Source: [Flexibacter] sp. ATCC 35208
GTDB lineage: Bacteria > Bacteroidota > Bacteroidia > Chitinophagales > Chitinophagaceae
Direction of reading: 5' to 3'
Length of the DNA: 64,000 nt
Assembly (NCBI RefSeq): GCF_001975825.1
Contig: NZ_MTKN01000010.1
Location: forward strand, 1-64,000
This document shows positions 43,378 to 51,761 of the stretch, in pieces (the stretch's first letter is position 1; every line of letters starts with the position of its first letter). Both the position numbers and the translations under genes were made by a program. The notes under the pieces are model-generated. The model ran no database searches and was not told where the DNA came from. It saw nothing but the letters and a program-made list of their open reading frames with translations.

Positions 43378-46300
43378 TTATACCATCCAAACATGCATTA
43401 ATGATAAAAGTTTACTGCTGTCGATGGGCTTTGCTATATAATCTGATGCTCCAGCGGCAATACATTTTTCTCTGTCCCCCGCCATAGCTTTTGCAGTTAG
43501 TGCAATTACCGGCAGATTTTGATAACGAGGATTAGCTCTGATGTGGCGCATGGCTTCGTAGCCATCCATTTCCGGCATCATGATATCCATTAGTACTAAC
43601 CGAATATCAGGATTTTCTTCCAATCTTTCAAGTGCTTCTTTTCCATCGGCAGCTGTCACGACATCCATACCATGTCCAGCCAACAATGCACTCAGGGAAA
43701 ATACATTTCGCATGTCATCATCAGCCAGTAGCACTTTCAGTCCATCCAGGTTCCTTTCTGTTTTAGGAGCTCTGTCTGAAGGCTTTTGAGAATCAGACGC
43801 AGTCAGTTTGTACAGGAAGAGTTCAAGTTCGTCCATCAACCGGTCTCCGGAGAAGGTGGAGTTTCGGACGATGGCAGCAGCGTTCTTCTTCAGCGCCAGC
43901 TCATCGGCTTCTGAAATGTCGTGATCGAGATAGACGATCACCGGCACGTCTCTGGCAGTGCTGATCTGCTTGAGTTGGTTCAGCCTTGCTATGCTTTCTG
44001 AAATATCTGTACCGGCATCGAGTACGATCCCGTCATATTGATGGGATTGTAGTTCCAGGGCAGCTTCCCCCAGTGTTTTCACCAGGTGGTACTGGGTTTG
44101 TAACTGCCTTTCGTCACTCAGTGATTGCAGGAAAGGGTGATGGAGTAATACCCCGTCTGAGATTACGAGCACCTTTTTCAGTCTGGCTTCCAGCTGGGAG
44201 CTGATACCATTGAAGACACTCTCCAGGTCGGTCACCTGCAGTGGCTTCTGCGTATATCCCTCTACTTTATCACGTACCTGCAGAGAGATCTCTCCGGCAG
44301 ATACTACGTGTACGAGTATATGTTTCAGCTCTTCATTGTTCTTCAGGATCTTGAGGATACTGCTGCCATCTATCAATGGCAGGTTCATATCTAATATAAT
44401 AGCCGCTGGCAGGAACTTGCGGGCGAAGAACAGGCCATCATTACCATTCAGGGCAACGATGGTTTTGAATCCTTTCTGCCGCGCGAAGTCACGGAGGATG
44501 GAGGCAAAGTTGGCATCGTCTTCGACGATGAGAATGAGTTTATCCTGTTTGCCCAATGCATTACGATCGTCATCTACCAATTGTTCTTCAGGTGGGGCTA
44601 TTTCTCTTACCATTACAGGCGCTTCCTTTACAATAGCAGGAGCAGGTGATGCATTCGAAACCGCATTGGTGCCGGTCTGCATCACAATCGTAAAGGTGCT
44701 GCCATGACCTTCAGTGCTGAATAACCTGATTTCTCCACCCAGGCGTTTCATCAGTTCCTTGCTTATGCTCAGTCCCAGGCCGGTACCACCGTATTTACGG
44801 CTGGTAGAGCCATCAGCCTGGCGGAAGGCTTCGAATATCAATTGTTGTTTATCAGCAGGAATACCGGTTCCGGTATCTGATACAGCGATGTGCAGGCCAT
44901 CGGGGTGCAGGGTCCAGGCCAGTTCGATGGTGCCGTCTTTCGGCGTAAATTTAAAGGCATTGGAAAGCAGGTTTTTAATGACCTGTTCCAGGCGCTGGCC
45001 ATCCGTTTGTATCATGGCTGGTACAGCAGGATCTATGTTGGTAATGAAGTTGATATGCTTTTCATCTGCAACGACATGAAAGAGTTGTTCCAGGTCGCTG
45101 GTAATACTCCTGACAGCTACGGGTTCGATATTCATCTCTACCTTTCCTGCTTCAATTTTGGAGAGATCCAGGATATCGTTGATGAGTTTGAGCAGGTCGG
45201 AGCCGGATTTGTGAATGATACTGGCGTATTCCATCTGCTTTGGACTCAGGTTTTGTTCCTTATTTTCTTCCAGCAGGCGGGCCAGGATCAGCACACTATT
45301 CAGAGGAGTACGCAGTTCGTGCGACATATTTGCCAGGAATTCAGATTTATAGGTACTGCTTTGCTCCAGTTCTTCTGCTTTTTTAGACAATTCCTGTCTT
45401 GCCATTTCAAGGGCTTTGTTCTGCACGCTAATTTCATCGTTTACCTGGCGCAGTTCTTCTTCCTGAACTCTTAGTTCCTCTTCAGAAGCCTGCAGGATTT
45501 CGGACTGGCGGGTCAGTTCTTCGTTGGATTGACGTAATTCTTCCTGCTGGGTTTCGAGTATTTCTTTCTGGTCCTGTACCCTGGTGAGTAGTTCCAGTAC
45601 TTTCTTGCGGGAGGCAGCCGCGTTGACAGCTACGGCTGTGGCGTGAGCGGTATTGCGCAGCAATTCCATGGCCCTTTCAGAAAGCGGGGTAAATGAAACG
45701 AGTTCTATCAACCCTACCAGGTCGTTATCATGCCACAGGGGCAGGCATATAACAATACCGGGGGTATTGTTGCCTGTGGCAGATTCAAGTCGCCAATAGC
45801 TGGCCGGAATATCTTTGACAACTGTCAGTTCTTTGTGGGTGGCAGCTTCACCGGTGATGCCTTCATTCAATGCATAGAATTTTTTAACAGTGGCAGGCAG
45901 TCCTTTGCCGGCACAAAGTTTCAGCAGTTTATTATCCACATCATAACAATAGAAAGCGCCACCGGGAAGGTCAAGATAATTGACCAGGGCTTGTAGATTT
46001 TTATAGGCGAGGGTGTCAATAACGGCATCCCCCTGCAAGCTTTCATTGATCAGGCTCATACCGGTGAGCAGCCAGTTGTTGGCATTTGCATTTTGATTGA
46101 GTGTTTCCGTTTCCTCTAATTTTACCTGCAATTCTTTTTGGGCTTTGAAGCGGATGTTAAACTCCCGGAAGGAGATGGTCATGAGTATGATAGCTACAAG
46201 CAGGATAAAGGCTGTATTAAGAATGAGGGCTGTAAAGGCAACCTCAACGTTTTCTATATTTGCCCCGTTTCTGTTGGCAAGCAGCAGTCGTTCTTCGACA

Positions 46301-46779
46301 ATCATATCCTGGAAATCATTATGAATTTTTTCCAGCATTGCCCGCTCTTCTTTTGTGATTTCCATGGCATGGGAAAACACAAAACTGGTATCGTGCCTCA
46401 CTCCCAGCCCTTCCCAATAATTTAGGATTCCTATCAATTCTTTTTCTATGGCAATCGTTCTTTTGAGCTGGCTGGCATTGTCCATCACCCTTTTACGGAG
46501 GTCGTAAAAGGCTGGCAATATTTTTGGACGTATATCGAAGTAAGGGTCAAGGTATTTGAACTCATGAGTGTTCCTGTAGGCGGTTCCTGCAGATTCGATT
46601 TCGTAAATATATTTGTTGATACGTTGTGCAGTCGTAATGACTTCATAGGATTGTTCGACCCATTCGGCCTGTGAGCGTTGTTTCTTGAAAGTAATGTAGG
46701 TAAAGACACCCCCTCCTATTACCAATAATATGGCGAAAGAGAAGCCTAGATACAGACGTGTTCTTAAGGAGTTCTTCAT
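43378..46779 (-). CDS. Hybrid sensor histidine kinase: CHASE3, GAF, HisKA, HATPase, three receiver domains
   Basis: I begin at the ATG 46779. Order: transmembrane helix (about 12-32), periplasmic CHASE3 domain, second helix (about 185-210), GAF domain (about 245-400), coiled coil rich in Gln/Glu (about 405-470), HisKA with H487 (NMSHELRTPLNS), HATPase_c (NLLSNAFKF, DTGTGIP, GTGLGLSI), receiver 1 with D797 (ILDMNLPLIDG), a degenerate receiver without the usual MP-x-DG, and receiver 3 with D1065 (LMDIMMPEMDG). The CHASE3-GAF-coiled-coil layout with CheR and CheB downstream is a known Bacteroidota sensory module. The coiled coil may be the methylation target. Confidence 0.93.
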   Translation of the reverse strand: MKNSLRTRLYLGFSFAILLVIGGGVFTYITFKKQRSQAEWVEQSYEVITTAQRINKYIYEIESAGTAYRNTHEFKYLDPYFDIRPKILPAFYDLRKRVMDNASQLKRTIAIEKELIGILNYWEGLGVRHDTSFVFSHAMEITKEERAMLEKIHNDFQDMIVEERLLLANRNGANIENVEVAFTALILNTAFILLVAIILMTISFREFNIRFKAQKELQVKLEETETLNQNANANNWLLTGMSLINESLQGDAVIDTLAYKNLQALVNYLDLPGGAFYCYDVDNKLLKLCAGKGLPATVKKFYALNEGITGEAATHKELTVVKDIPASYWRLESATGNNTPGIVICLPLWHDNDLVGLIELVSFTPLSERAMELLRNTAHATAVAVNAAASRKKVLELLTRVQDQKEILETQQEELRQSNEELTRQSEILQASEEELRVQEEELRQVNDEISVQNKALEMARQELSKKAEELEQSSTYKSEFLANMSHELRTPLNSVLILARLLEENKEQNLSPKQMEYASIIHKSGSDLLKLINDILDLSKIEAGKVEMNIEPVAVRSITSDLEQLFHVVADEKHINFITNIDPAVPAMIQTDGQRLEQVIKNLLSNAFKFTPKDGTIELAWTLHPDGLHIAVSDTGTGIPADKQQLIFEAFRQADGSTSRKYGGTGLGLSISKELMKRLGGEIRLFSTEGHGSTFTIVMQTGTNAVSNASPAPAIVKEAPVMVREIAPPEEQLVDDDRNALGKQDKLILIVEDDANFASILRDFARQKGFKTIVALNGNDGLFFARKFLPAAIILDMNLPLIDGSSILKILKNNEELKHILVHVVSAGEISLQVRDKVEGYTQKPLQVTDLESVFNGISSQLEARLKKVLVISDGVLLHHPFLQSLSDERQLQTQYHLVKTLGEAALELQSHQYDGIVLDAGTDISESIARLNQLKQISTARDVPVIVYLDHDISEADELALKKNAAAIVRNSTFSGDRLMDELELFLYKLTASDSQKPSDRAPKTERNLDGLKVLLADDDMRNVFSLSALLAGHGMDVVTAADGKEALERLEENPDIRLVLMDIMMPEMDGYEAMRHIRANPRYQNLPVIALTAKAMAGDREKCIAAGASDYIAKPIDSSKLLSLMHVWMV

Positions 46780-47229
46780 AGTTAACAAATATAATACAGA
46801 TTCGATATAGTAAGGGCACTATAAGGGCATCAAAAGGTCACTTCAATATCCTTTGGATAATGAGATGCCCTATTGGAGACCTTATAATAATGAGTTTGTG
46901 ATACGGCTTACGTATATAAATCTCAATTATATGGCTATAATTCCTTTGTTGGTAGTAATTTGCAGCTATATTCGAGTGCATAAAATCGTAAACAGAACAT
47001 TTACCGCCCCGAATAATTTTAAATAATTTATAATGTTAAAAAATTAACGAATCGTTTGCAAAAAGGTGAAAACCTTTAGGGGTGATTTCGAGTATATATG
47101 GGTAAGCCATTAGTAGACCATGCAAAATCGCCTGCACTTCAACAAAAACGTGAACAATTTTTTATCATACACTAAAAACATACGGTTGTACATCCCGTAC
47201 CGCCATTCATCAAAAATAAAAGCCAATAT
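46780..47229. other. Divergent 450-bp intergenic region
   Basis: It separates the hybrid kinase (- strand) from the receiver gene (+ strand). It is AT-rich and carries a small hairpin AAAGGT-GAAA-ACCTTT at 47062-47077. TATATTTG on the - strand close to the kinase ATG resembles a -7 element but lacks a -33 box. No gene seen. Confidence 0.5.
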
Positions 47230-47613
47230 ATGAGTAGTAAAATTCTGCTTATTGAAGATGATGAAGTGATGCCGAAGATTGTAGAAAGGATCCTGCACAA
47301 AGAAGAATACAAGATTGAACATGTGACGAATGGCAAGGAAGCCTTCCAGAAGCTGGAGGATACCAACTACGACTTTGATCTTATCATTACTGATATTATG
47401 ATGCCATATGCCAATGGTTTCGAAATACTCAGTAAAGTAAAAAACCGTAAAGAGGGTAAACCAATTCCCGTGATTATTGTTTCTAATGCAGGGAACGAAG
47501 ATATCATCCTCGAAGGCTTCAAACTGGGAGCTGACGATTTTATGAAAAAGCCGGTGATACCCGGAGAGTTATTGATCAGGGTAAAAAGGCTTCTGATGCA
47601 ATATAGCCGGTAA
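47230..47613 (+). CDS. Single-domain response regulator
   Basis: The 127-residue protein is one receiver domain: ILLIEDDEVMPKIV at the start, LIITDIMMPYANGFE with the acceptor Asp near residue 56, VIIVSNAG and the conserved Lys in FMKKPVIPGEL. No output domain follows, so it must signal through protein contact. It is 47 bases ahead of the HEAT/glycosyltransferase operon in the same direction and divergent from a hybrid kinase; it may gate polysaccharide synthesis in response to that kinase. Confidence 0.92.
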   Translation: MSSKILLIEDDEVMPKIVERILHKEEYKIEHVTNGKEAFQKLEDTNYDFDLIITDIMMPYANGFEILSKVKNRKEGKPIPVIIVSNAGNEDIILEGFKLGADDFMKKPVIPGELLIRVKRLLMQYSR

Positions 47614-47660
47614 TTACCGTTGGATATTCTATGTGACTGATGACCAATTGACCAATCCTT

Positions 47661-48788
47661 ATGGAATTTAGCTTTTACGAATTCAGGTATGCTCCCCTGA
47701 GTATACAGATTGCATCCACTTTTATTGTTGTTGCCATTGTGTGTACGTTCTTTGCGTACCTCTCTATACTGGTCGGCAGGTACAAAGCCTACCGCCAGTC
47801 AGAAAGGTTGAAGAACCTGCACCCGATCATCGATGACCAGCTCATGGAGCACATCCTCCTGAATGAAGAGCTGGCCAGCGACGTGCCTGCCGACCATGTA
47901 CAACTTCCTCTTGAAAGCTTTCAACAACCCATATTTGAAAAGAAATGGGCCCGTCAGGCGCTCATTGACCGTCTCATCCATTATAGAAATAATGTAAGAG
48001 GGGCGATGGGGGAACAATTGCGTAACCTGTACATTCAGCTGGATCTGGACAAGGATTCCCTGAAGAAAATGAAATCCCCTAAATGGGAAAGAAAGGTGCA
48101 GGCGCTGGCAGAGCTGAGCAACATGAACATGTCTATTGCTGACGTAAGCATCCTTCCGCTTACGAACAGTAATAACCGTGAGCTTCGTGCCGCTGCGCGT
48201 CATGCTTATATCAAGCTGAGTAAAAACGAGCCGTTCAAGTTCTTTGATGTGGTGACAGAGCCCCTGCTGCTCTGGGACCAGGTAGAGCTCTTTAAGATCA
48301 TCTCTACAACTGAGCACATTACTATTCCCAATTTTGCACAATGGATCACTTATTCTTCCAATAAATCGATTGTATCTTTCTGTCTGAAGCTGGTGGTGCA
48401 TTATAATCAGTTAAGTGCCGTGCCTGCTGTAATCAGACTGCTGGATACCAAAGATCATTATGTTCGCGCCGATGCTATTAACTGTCTGGGTAAGATGAAG
48501 ATTGAAGATGTGGAAGAGAAACTTGTACATATGTATAACAGCCAGCCTCTCAATTGCCGGCTGGAAATACTGAAGGCACTCGGTAGGATCAGTAGTGGAA
48601 AGTATGTAGATTTTCTGCGTCAGGAATTCCTGCACGCCACCGATTTCGAAGTTCGTAAACATGCTGCCAAATCTCTCATCAACAATAAATGGGCGGCCAA
48701 AGGACTGATACAGGAGCTGATTGATACTGCTACGTCAGAAAACAAGCTGATCCTGAAACATAGCATGAACCCGTTAATAAAATTCTAG
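47661..48788 (+). CDS. Membrane-anchored HEAT-repeat protein
   Basis: The 375-residue protein has one N-terminal membrane helix (about residues 17-38: IASTFIVVAIVCTFFAYLSIL) and a cytoplasmic helical domain with HEAT-like repeats in the C-terminal half, e.g. VPAVIRLLDTKDHYVRADAINCLGKM and CRLEILKALGRISSGKYVDFL. It lies between a receiver protein and two glycosyltransferases, 6 bases before the first of them. A role as scaffold linking the receiver to the synthase is attractive but inferred. Confidence 0.82.
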   Translation: MEFSFYEFRYAPLSIQIASTFIVVAIVCTFFAYLSILVGRYKAYRQSERLKNLHPIIDDQLMEHILLNEELASDVPADHVQLPLESFQQPIFEKKWARQALIDRLIHYRNNVRGAMGEQLRNLYIQLDLDKDSLKKMKSPKWERKVQALAELSNMNMSIADVSILPLTNSNNRELRAAARHAYIKLSKNEPFKFFDVVTEPLLLWDQVELFKIISTTEHITIPNFAQWITYSSNKSIVSFCLKLVVHYNQLSAVPAVIRLLDTKDHYVRADAINCLGKMKIEDVEEKLVHMYNSQPLNCRLEILKALGRISSGKYVDFLRQEFLHATDFEVRKHAAKSLINNKWAAKGLIQELIDTATSENKLILKHSMNPLIKF

Positions 48789-48794
48789 TTGTGA

Positions 48795-50255
48795 ATGGAT
48801 AATATCTGGGAAACTCTCGGACGAATATATGAGAATAGCGTTTTCATTTATGGTTCAATACTGCTGGTAACATACGCCTTGCTGGCTATCTTCTCAATGA
48901 TATCCGTACGTGCATATGCCAAGAGGGACAATGCGGATCAGCTGAATACATTGCTCAGCTCTCCATTAGCCCCTGGCATTACCGTGCTGGCACCTGCCTT
49001 CAATGAAGGTCTTACCATTATATTTAATGTACGCTCACTGCTCACGATGAACTACCCCCGATATGAGATTATCATTGTCAATGATGGTAGTACGGATGAC
49101 AGTCTGCAACAAATGATCGATGAGTTTGAGCTGGTGGAAGTTGACTTCGCCTACAATGCAAAGATCCAGACCAAGCCGGTACGCAAGATCTTTAAATCGT
49201 CGAATCCTGCCTACGCCAAACTGATGGTGATAGACAAAGTGAATGGTAAAAGTAAGGCCGATGCTGTGAATGCAGGTATCAATGCCGCTAGTTATCCTCA
49301 CTTTGTATGTACAGACGTGGATTGTATTCTGGATAAAAACACCCTGCTGGAACTGATCAAACCGGTGATGCAGGAAGAGAAAAAACGGGTAATCGCAACA
49401 GGTGCTACCCTCCGTATTGCGAACTCCTGTGAGTTCGACCAGGGTGTGATGACCCGTATGCGGCCTCCGCGACAGCTCCTCCCCCGCTTCCAGGAAGTGG
49501 AATATATTCGTGCATTCGTGTTAGGTAAAATGGGGTGGACCCTGCTCAACTGCGTTCCGAATGTATCAGGTGGTCTCGGCCTTTTTGATAAGGAAATCGC
49601 GATACGCAGCGGGGGCTATGACCATAGTTCCTTTGGGGAAGACATGGAGCTGATGACACGTATGTGCCGCTATGCACATGACAACAAGATTGACTACGCT
49701 ATCCGCTATATACCAAAGACTCTCTGCTGGACAGAAGCACCTGTGACCGTTAAGATCTTTAACCGCCAGCGTACCCGCTGGGCCAGAGGTCTTGCACAGC
49801 TGATGTATGCCCACTTCGGGATGTTCTTTAATCCAAAGTATGGCAGAATGGGGATGATCATTTTCCCGTACAACTTCTTCTTTGAGCTGCTGGCGCCAAT
49901 CATTGAGTTCACTGGTATCATCTACTATATTGTAATGACCATCTTCGGCCTCATCAACTGGCCTACGGCACTGATATTACTATTATTTGTATATACGTAT
50001 TCGGTAATGATCACAACCATCGCTATCCTATGGGATCAGCTATCGTTTAAATATTACCGGACGTGGAAGGAAGTCGCTTTTCTGTGTACCACACCATTCA
50101 TGGAATTCTTCCTCTATCATCCGCTGATCGTGATTTTTGCCCTTCGTGGATATTGGTATTTCCTGACAGGGAAGAAAAGTACCTGGGGCAACATGCAGCG
50201 ACGCGGGTTTCAGCAAACACCTAAACCAGCTGCTACAGCAGCTACAGCTAAATAA
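48795..50255 (+). CDS. Processive-type membrane glycosyltransferase GT2, paralogue A
   Basis: The 486-residue protein has an N-terminal membrane helix, a GT2 domain (VLAPAFNEGLTIIFNV, IIIVNDGSTDDSLQQ, FVCTDVDCIL with D-x-D, GGLGLFDKEI, and Q325-R-T-R-W329 of the QxxRW motif) and three or four C-terminal membrane helices. QxxRW and the membrane layout are those of cellulose, chitin, hyaluronan and PNAG synthases. It is about 60-65 percent identical by eye to the next gene. Which sugar it polymerises cannot be told. Confidence 0.9.
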   Translation: MDNIWETLGRIYENSVFIYGSILLVTYALLAIFSMISVRAYAKRDNADQLNTLLSSPLAPGITVLAPAFNEGLTIIFNVRSLLTMNYPRYEIIIVNDGSTDDSLQQMIDEFELVEVDFAYNAKIQTKPVRKIFKSSNPAYAKLMVIDKVNGKSKADAVNAGINAASYPHFVCTDVDCILDKNTLLELIKPVMQEEKKRVIATGATLRIANSCEFDQGVMTRMRPPRQLLPRFQEVEYIRAFVLGKMGWTLLNCVPNVSGGLGLFDKEIAIRSGGYDHSSFGEDMELMTRMCRYAHDNKIDYAIRYIPKTLCWTEAPVTVKIFNRQRTRWARGLAQLMYAHFGMFFNPKYGRMGMIIFPYNFFFELLAPIIEFTGIIYYIVMTIFGLINWPTALILLLFVYTYSVMITTIAILWDQLSFKYYRTWKEVAFLCTTPFMEFFLYHPLIVIFALRGYWYFLTGKKSTWGNMQRRGFQQTPKPAATAATAK

Positions 50256-50263
50256 ATACGCCA

Positions 50264-51760
50264 GTGGAACTGATAAGAAATTTTTACGAAGGCTTTGTGT
50301 TCATTTATGGTTGTACAATGCTGTTCATGTATGCGTTGCTGGCATTCCTTTCCCTGAGAGGCATCCGGAAATTCCAGCGTAAGAACAGCTATGTAGATTA
50401 TACCAAGATGCTGCAGTCACCGCTGGCACCCGGTATTTCTATTATAGCTCCGGCGTTCAATGAGGCGGTGACTATTATTCAGAACGTACGCTCGCTGCTT
50501 ACGCTCAAATATCCCACCTTTGAGGTGATCATCGTGAACGATGGCAGTACGGATGATACGCTTCAGAAACTGATCAATGAGTTTGAGCTGGTGGAAATAG
50601 ACTTTGCTTACAATGCGCGCATCAACTGTAAACCCGTAAAGCGCCTGTTTAAATCGACCAACACGGCTTATGACAAGCTTGTAGTGATCGACAAGATAAA
50701 TGGTAAAAGTAAGGCAGATGCTTCCAATGCGGGTATCAATGCCGCTGCTTACAACTACTTCCTCTGTACGGACGTGGACTGTATCATTGAGAAGGATACC
50801 CTGATGCGCATGATCAAGCCTTTCATGGATGAAGAGCACCATAAGATCAAAGAAATTGGTGAGCCTTGTCCTGAGTGTGGTTTTGTACATGTGAAAGAAG
50901 ACAGTATCCGTGTAATTGCAACAGGGGCTACTCTCCGTATTGCCAACAGCTGTGAAATTGACGAAGGGGTGATCACCCGTGTACGTCCACCGGAAAAGTG
51001 GCTGCCACGTTTCCAGGAAATGGAGTACCTGCGTGCTTATGTACTTGGTAAAATGGGGTGGAGTGTGATCAACTGTGTGCCGAACGTATCTGGTGGCCTG
51101 GGTTTGTTTGACAAGGAAATCGCGATCAAAGCCGGTGGTTACGACAGTAAATCATTTGCGGAAGATATGGATATCATTACACGTATGTGTACGTACATGA
51201 TTGACAATAATCTGAAGTACGCCATCCGTTACATTCCTACAACACAATGCTGGACGGAGGGTCCTCCAAACATGAAAGTATTCAGCCGTCAGCGTACCCG
51301 CTGGGGTCGCGGTCTGGCAGAGATCATCACGATACACAGAAAGGTCATCTTCAATCCCCGTTACAAACAGTTGGGGATGGTCGTATTACCGTACAACCTG
51401 TTCTTCGAATTCCTTGCTCCCATTATCGAATTTACAGGGATCATTTATTATATCTACCTCATTATTACCAACCAGATCAACTGGCAATATGCATTGATAC
51501 TGCTGGCGTTCGTGTACTTCTATTCTGTGATGATCACGACACTCGCAATATTATGGGACCATAAGACCTATCAATACTACCGTACCTGGAGAGAGGTATT
51601 GGGGCTGGCACTCATGGCTTTTATTGAACCTTTCATATACCATCCGCTCATCGTATTCTTTGCCCTGCGAGGTTATTTCAACTTCCTTACGGGTAAGAAA
51701 CACACATGGGGAAATATGCAGCGTCAGGGATTTGGTAAGAAAAAACCTGCAAACACGTAA
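50264..51760 (+). CDS. Processive-type membrane glycosyltransferase GT2, paralogue B
   Basis: The 498-residue product repeats the layout of paralogue A: IIAPAFNEAVTIIQNV, IIVNDGSTDDTLQKL, FLCTDVDCIIEKD, GGLGLFDKEIAIKAGGYD and QRTRW (343-347). It starts at a GTG (50264), which continues the same N-terminal helix as paralogue A. It differs by an insert of about 20 residues with CPECGF (C202, C205) directly after the D-x-D region, a half zinc-knuckle that paralogue A lacks. The pair may act as a heterodimer or make two polymers. Confidence 0.9.
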   Translation: MELIRNFYEGFVFIYGCTMLFMYALLAFLSLRGIRKFQRKNSYVDYTKMLQSPLAPGISIIAPAFNEAVTIIQNVRSLLTLKYPTFEVIIVNDGSTDDTLQKLINEFELVEIDFAYNARINCKPVKRLFKSTNTAYDKLVVIDKINGKSKADASNAGINAAAYNYFLCTDVDCIIEKDTLMRMIKPFMDEEHHKIKEIGEPCPECGFVHVKEDSIRVIATGATLRIANSCEIDEGVITRVRPPEKWLPRFQEMEYLRAYVLGKMGWSVINCVPNVSGGLGLFDKEIAIKAGGYDSKSFAEDMDIITRMCTYMIDNNLKYAIRYIPTTQCWTEGPPNMKVFSRQRTRWGRGLAEIITIHRKVIFNPRYKQLGMVVLPYNLFFEFLAPIIEFTGIIYYIYLIITNQINWQYALILLAFVYFYSVMITTLAILWDHKTYQYYRTWREVLGLALMAFIEPFIYHPLIVFFALRGYFNFLTGKKHTWGNMQRQGFGKKKPANT

Positions 51761-51761
51761 G

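Noticed and set aside
40813..46779. A complete chemotaxis operon
   Set aside because: CheR and CheB are present but CheA, CheW, CheY with motor genes and methyl-accepting receptors are absent; the partner is more likely the hybrid kinase.
46780..46803. A promoter TATATTTG directly before the hybrid kinase ATG
   Set aside because: It would leave almost no leader and no -33 TTTG is found at 19-21 bases; probably chance in AT-rich DNA.
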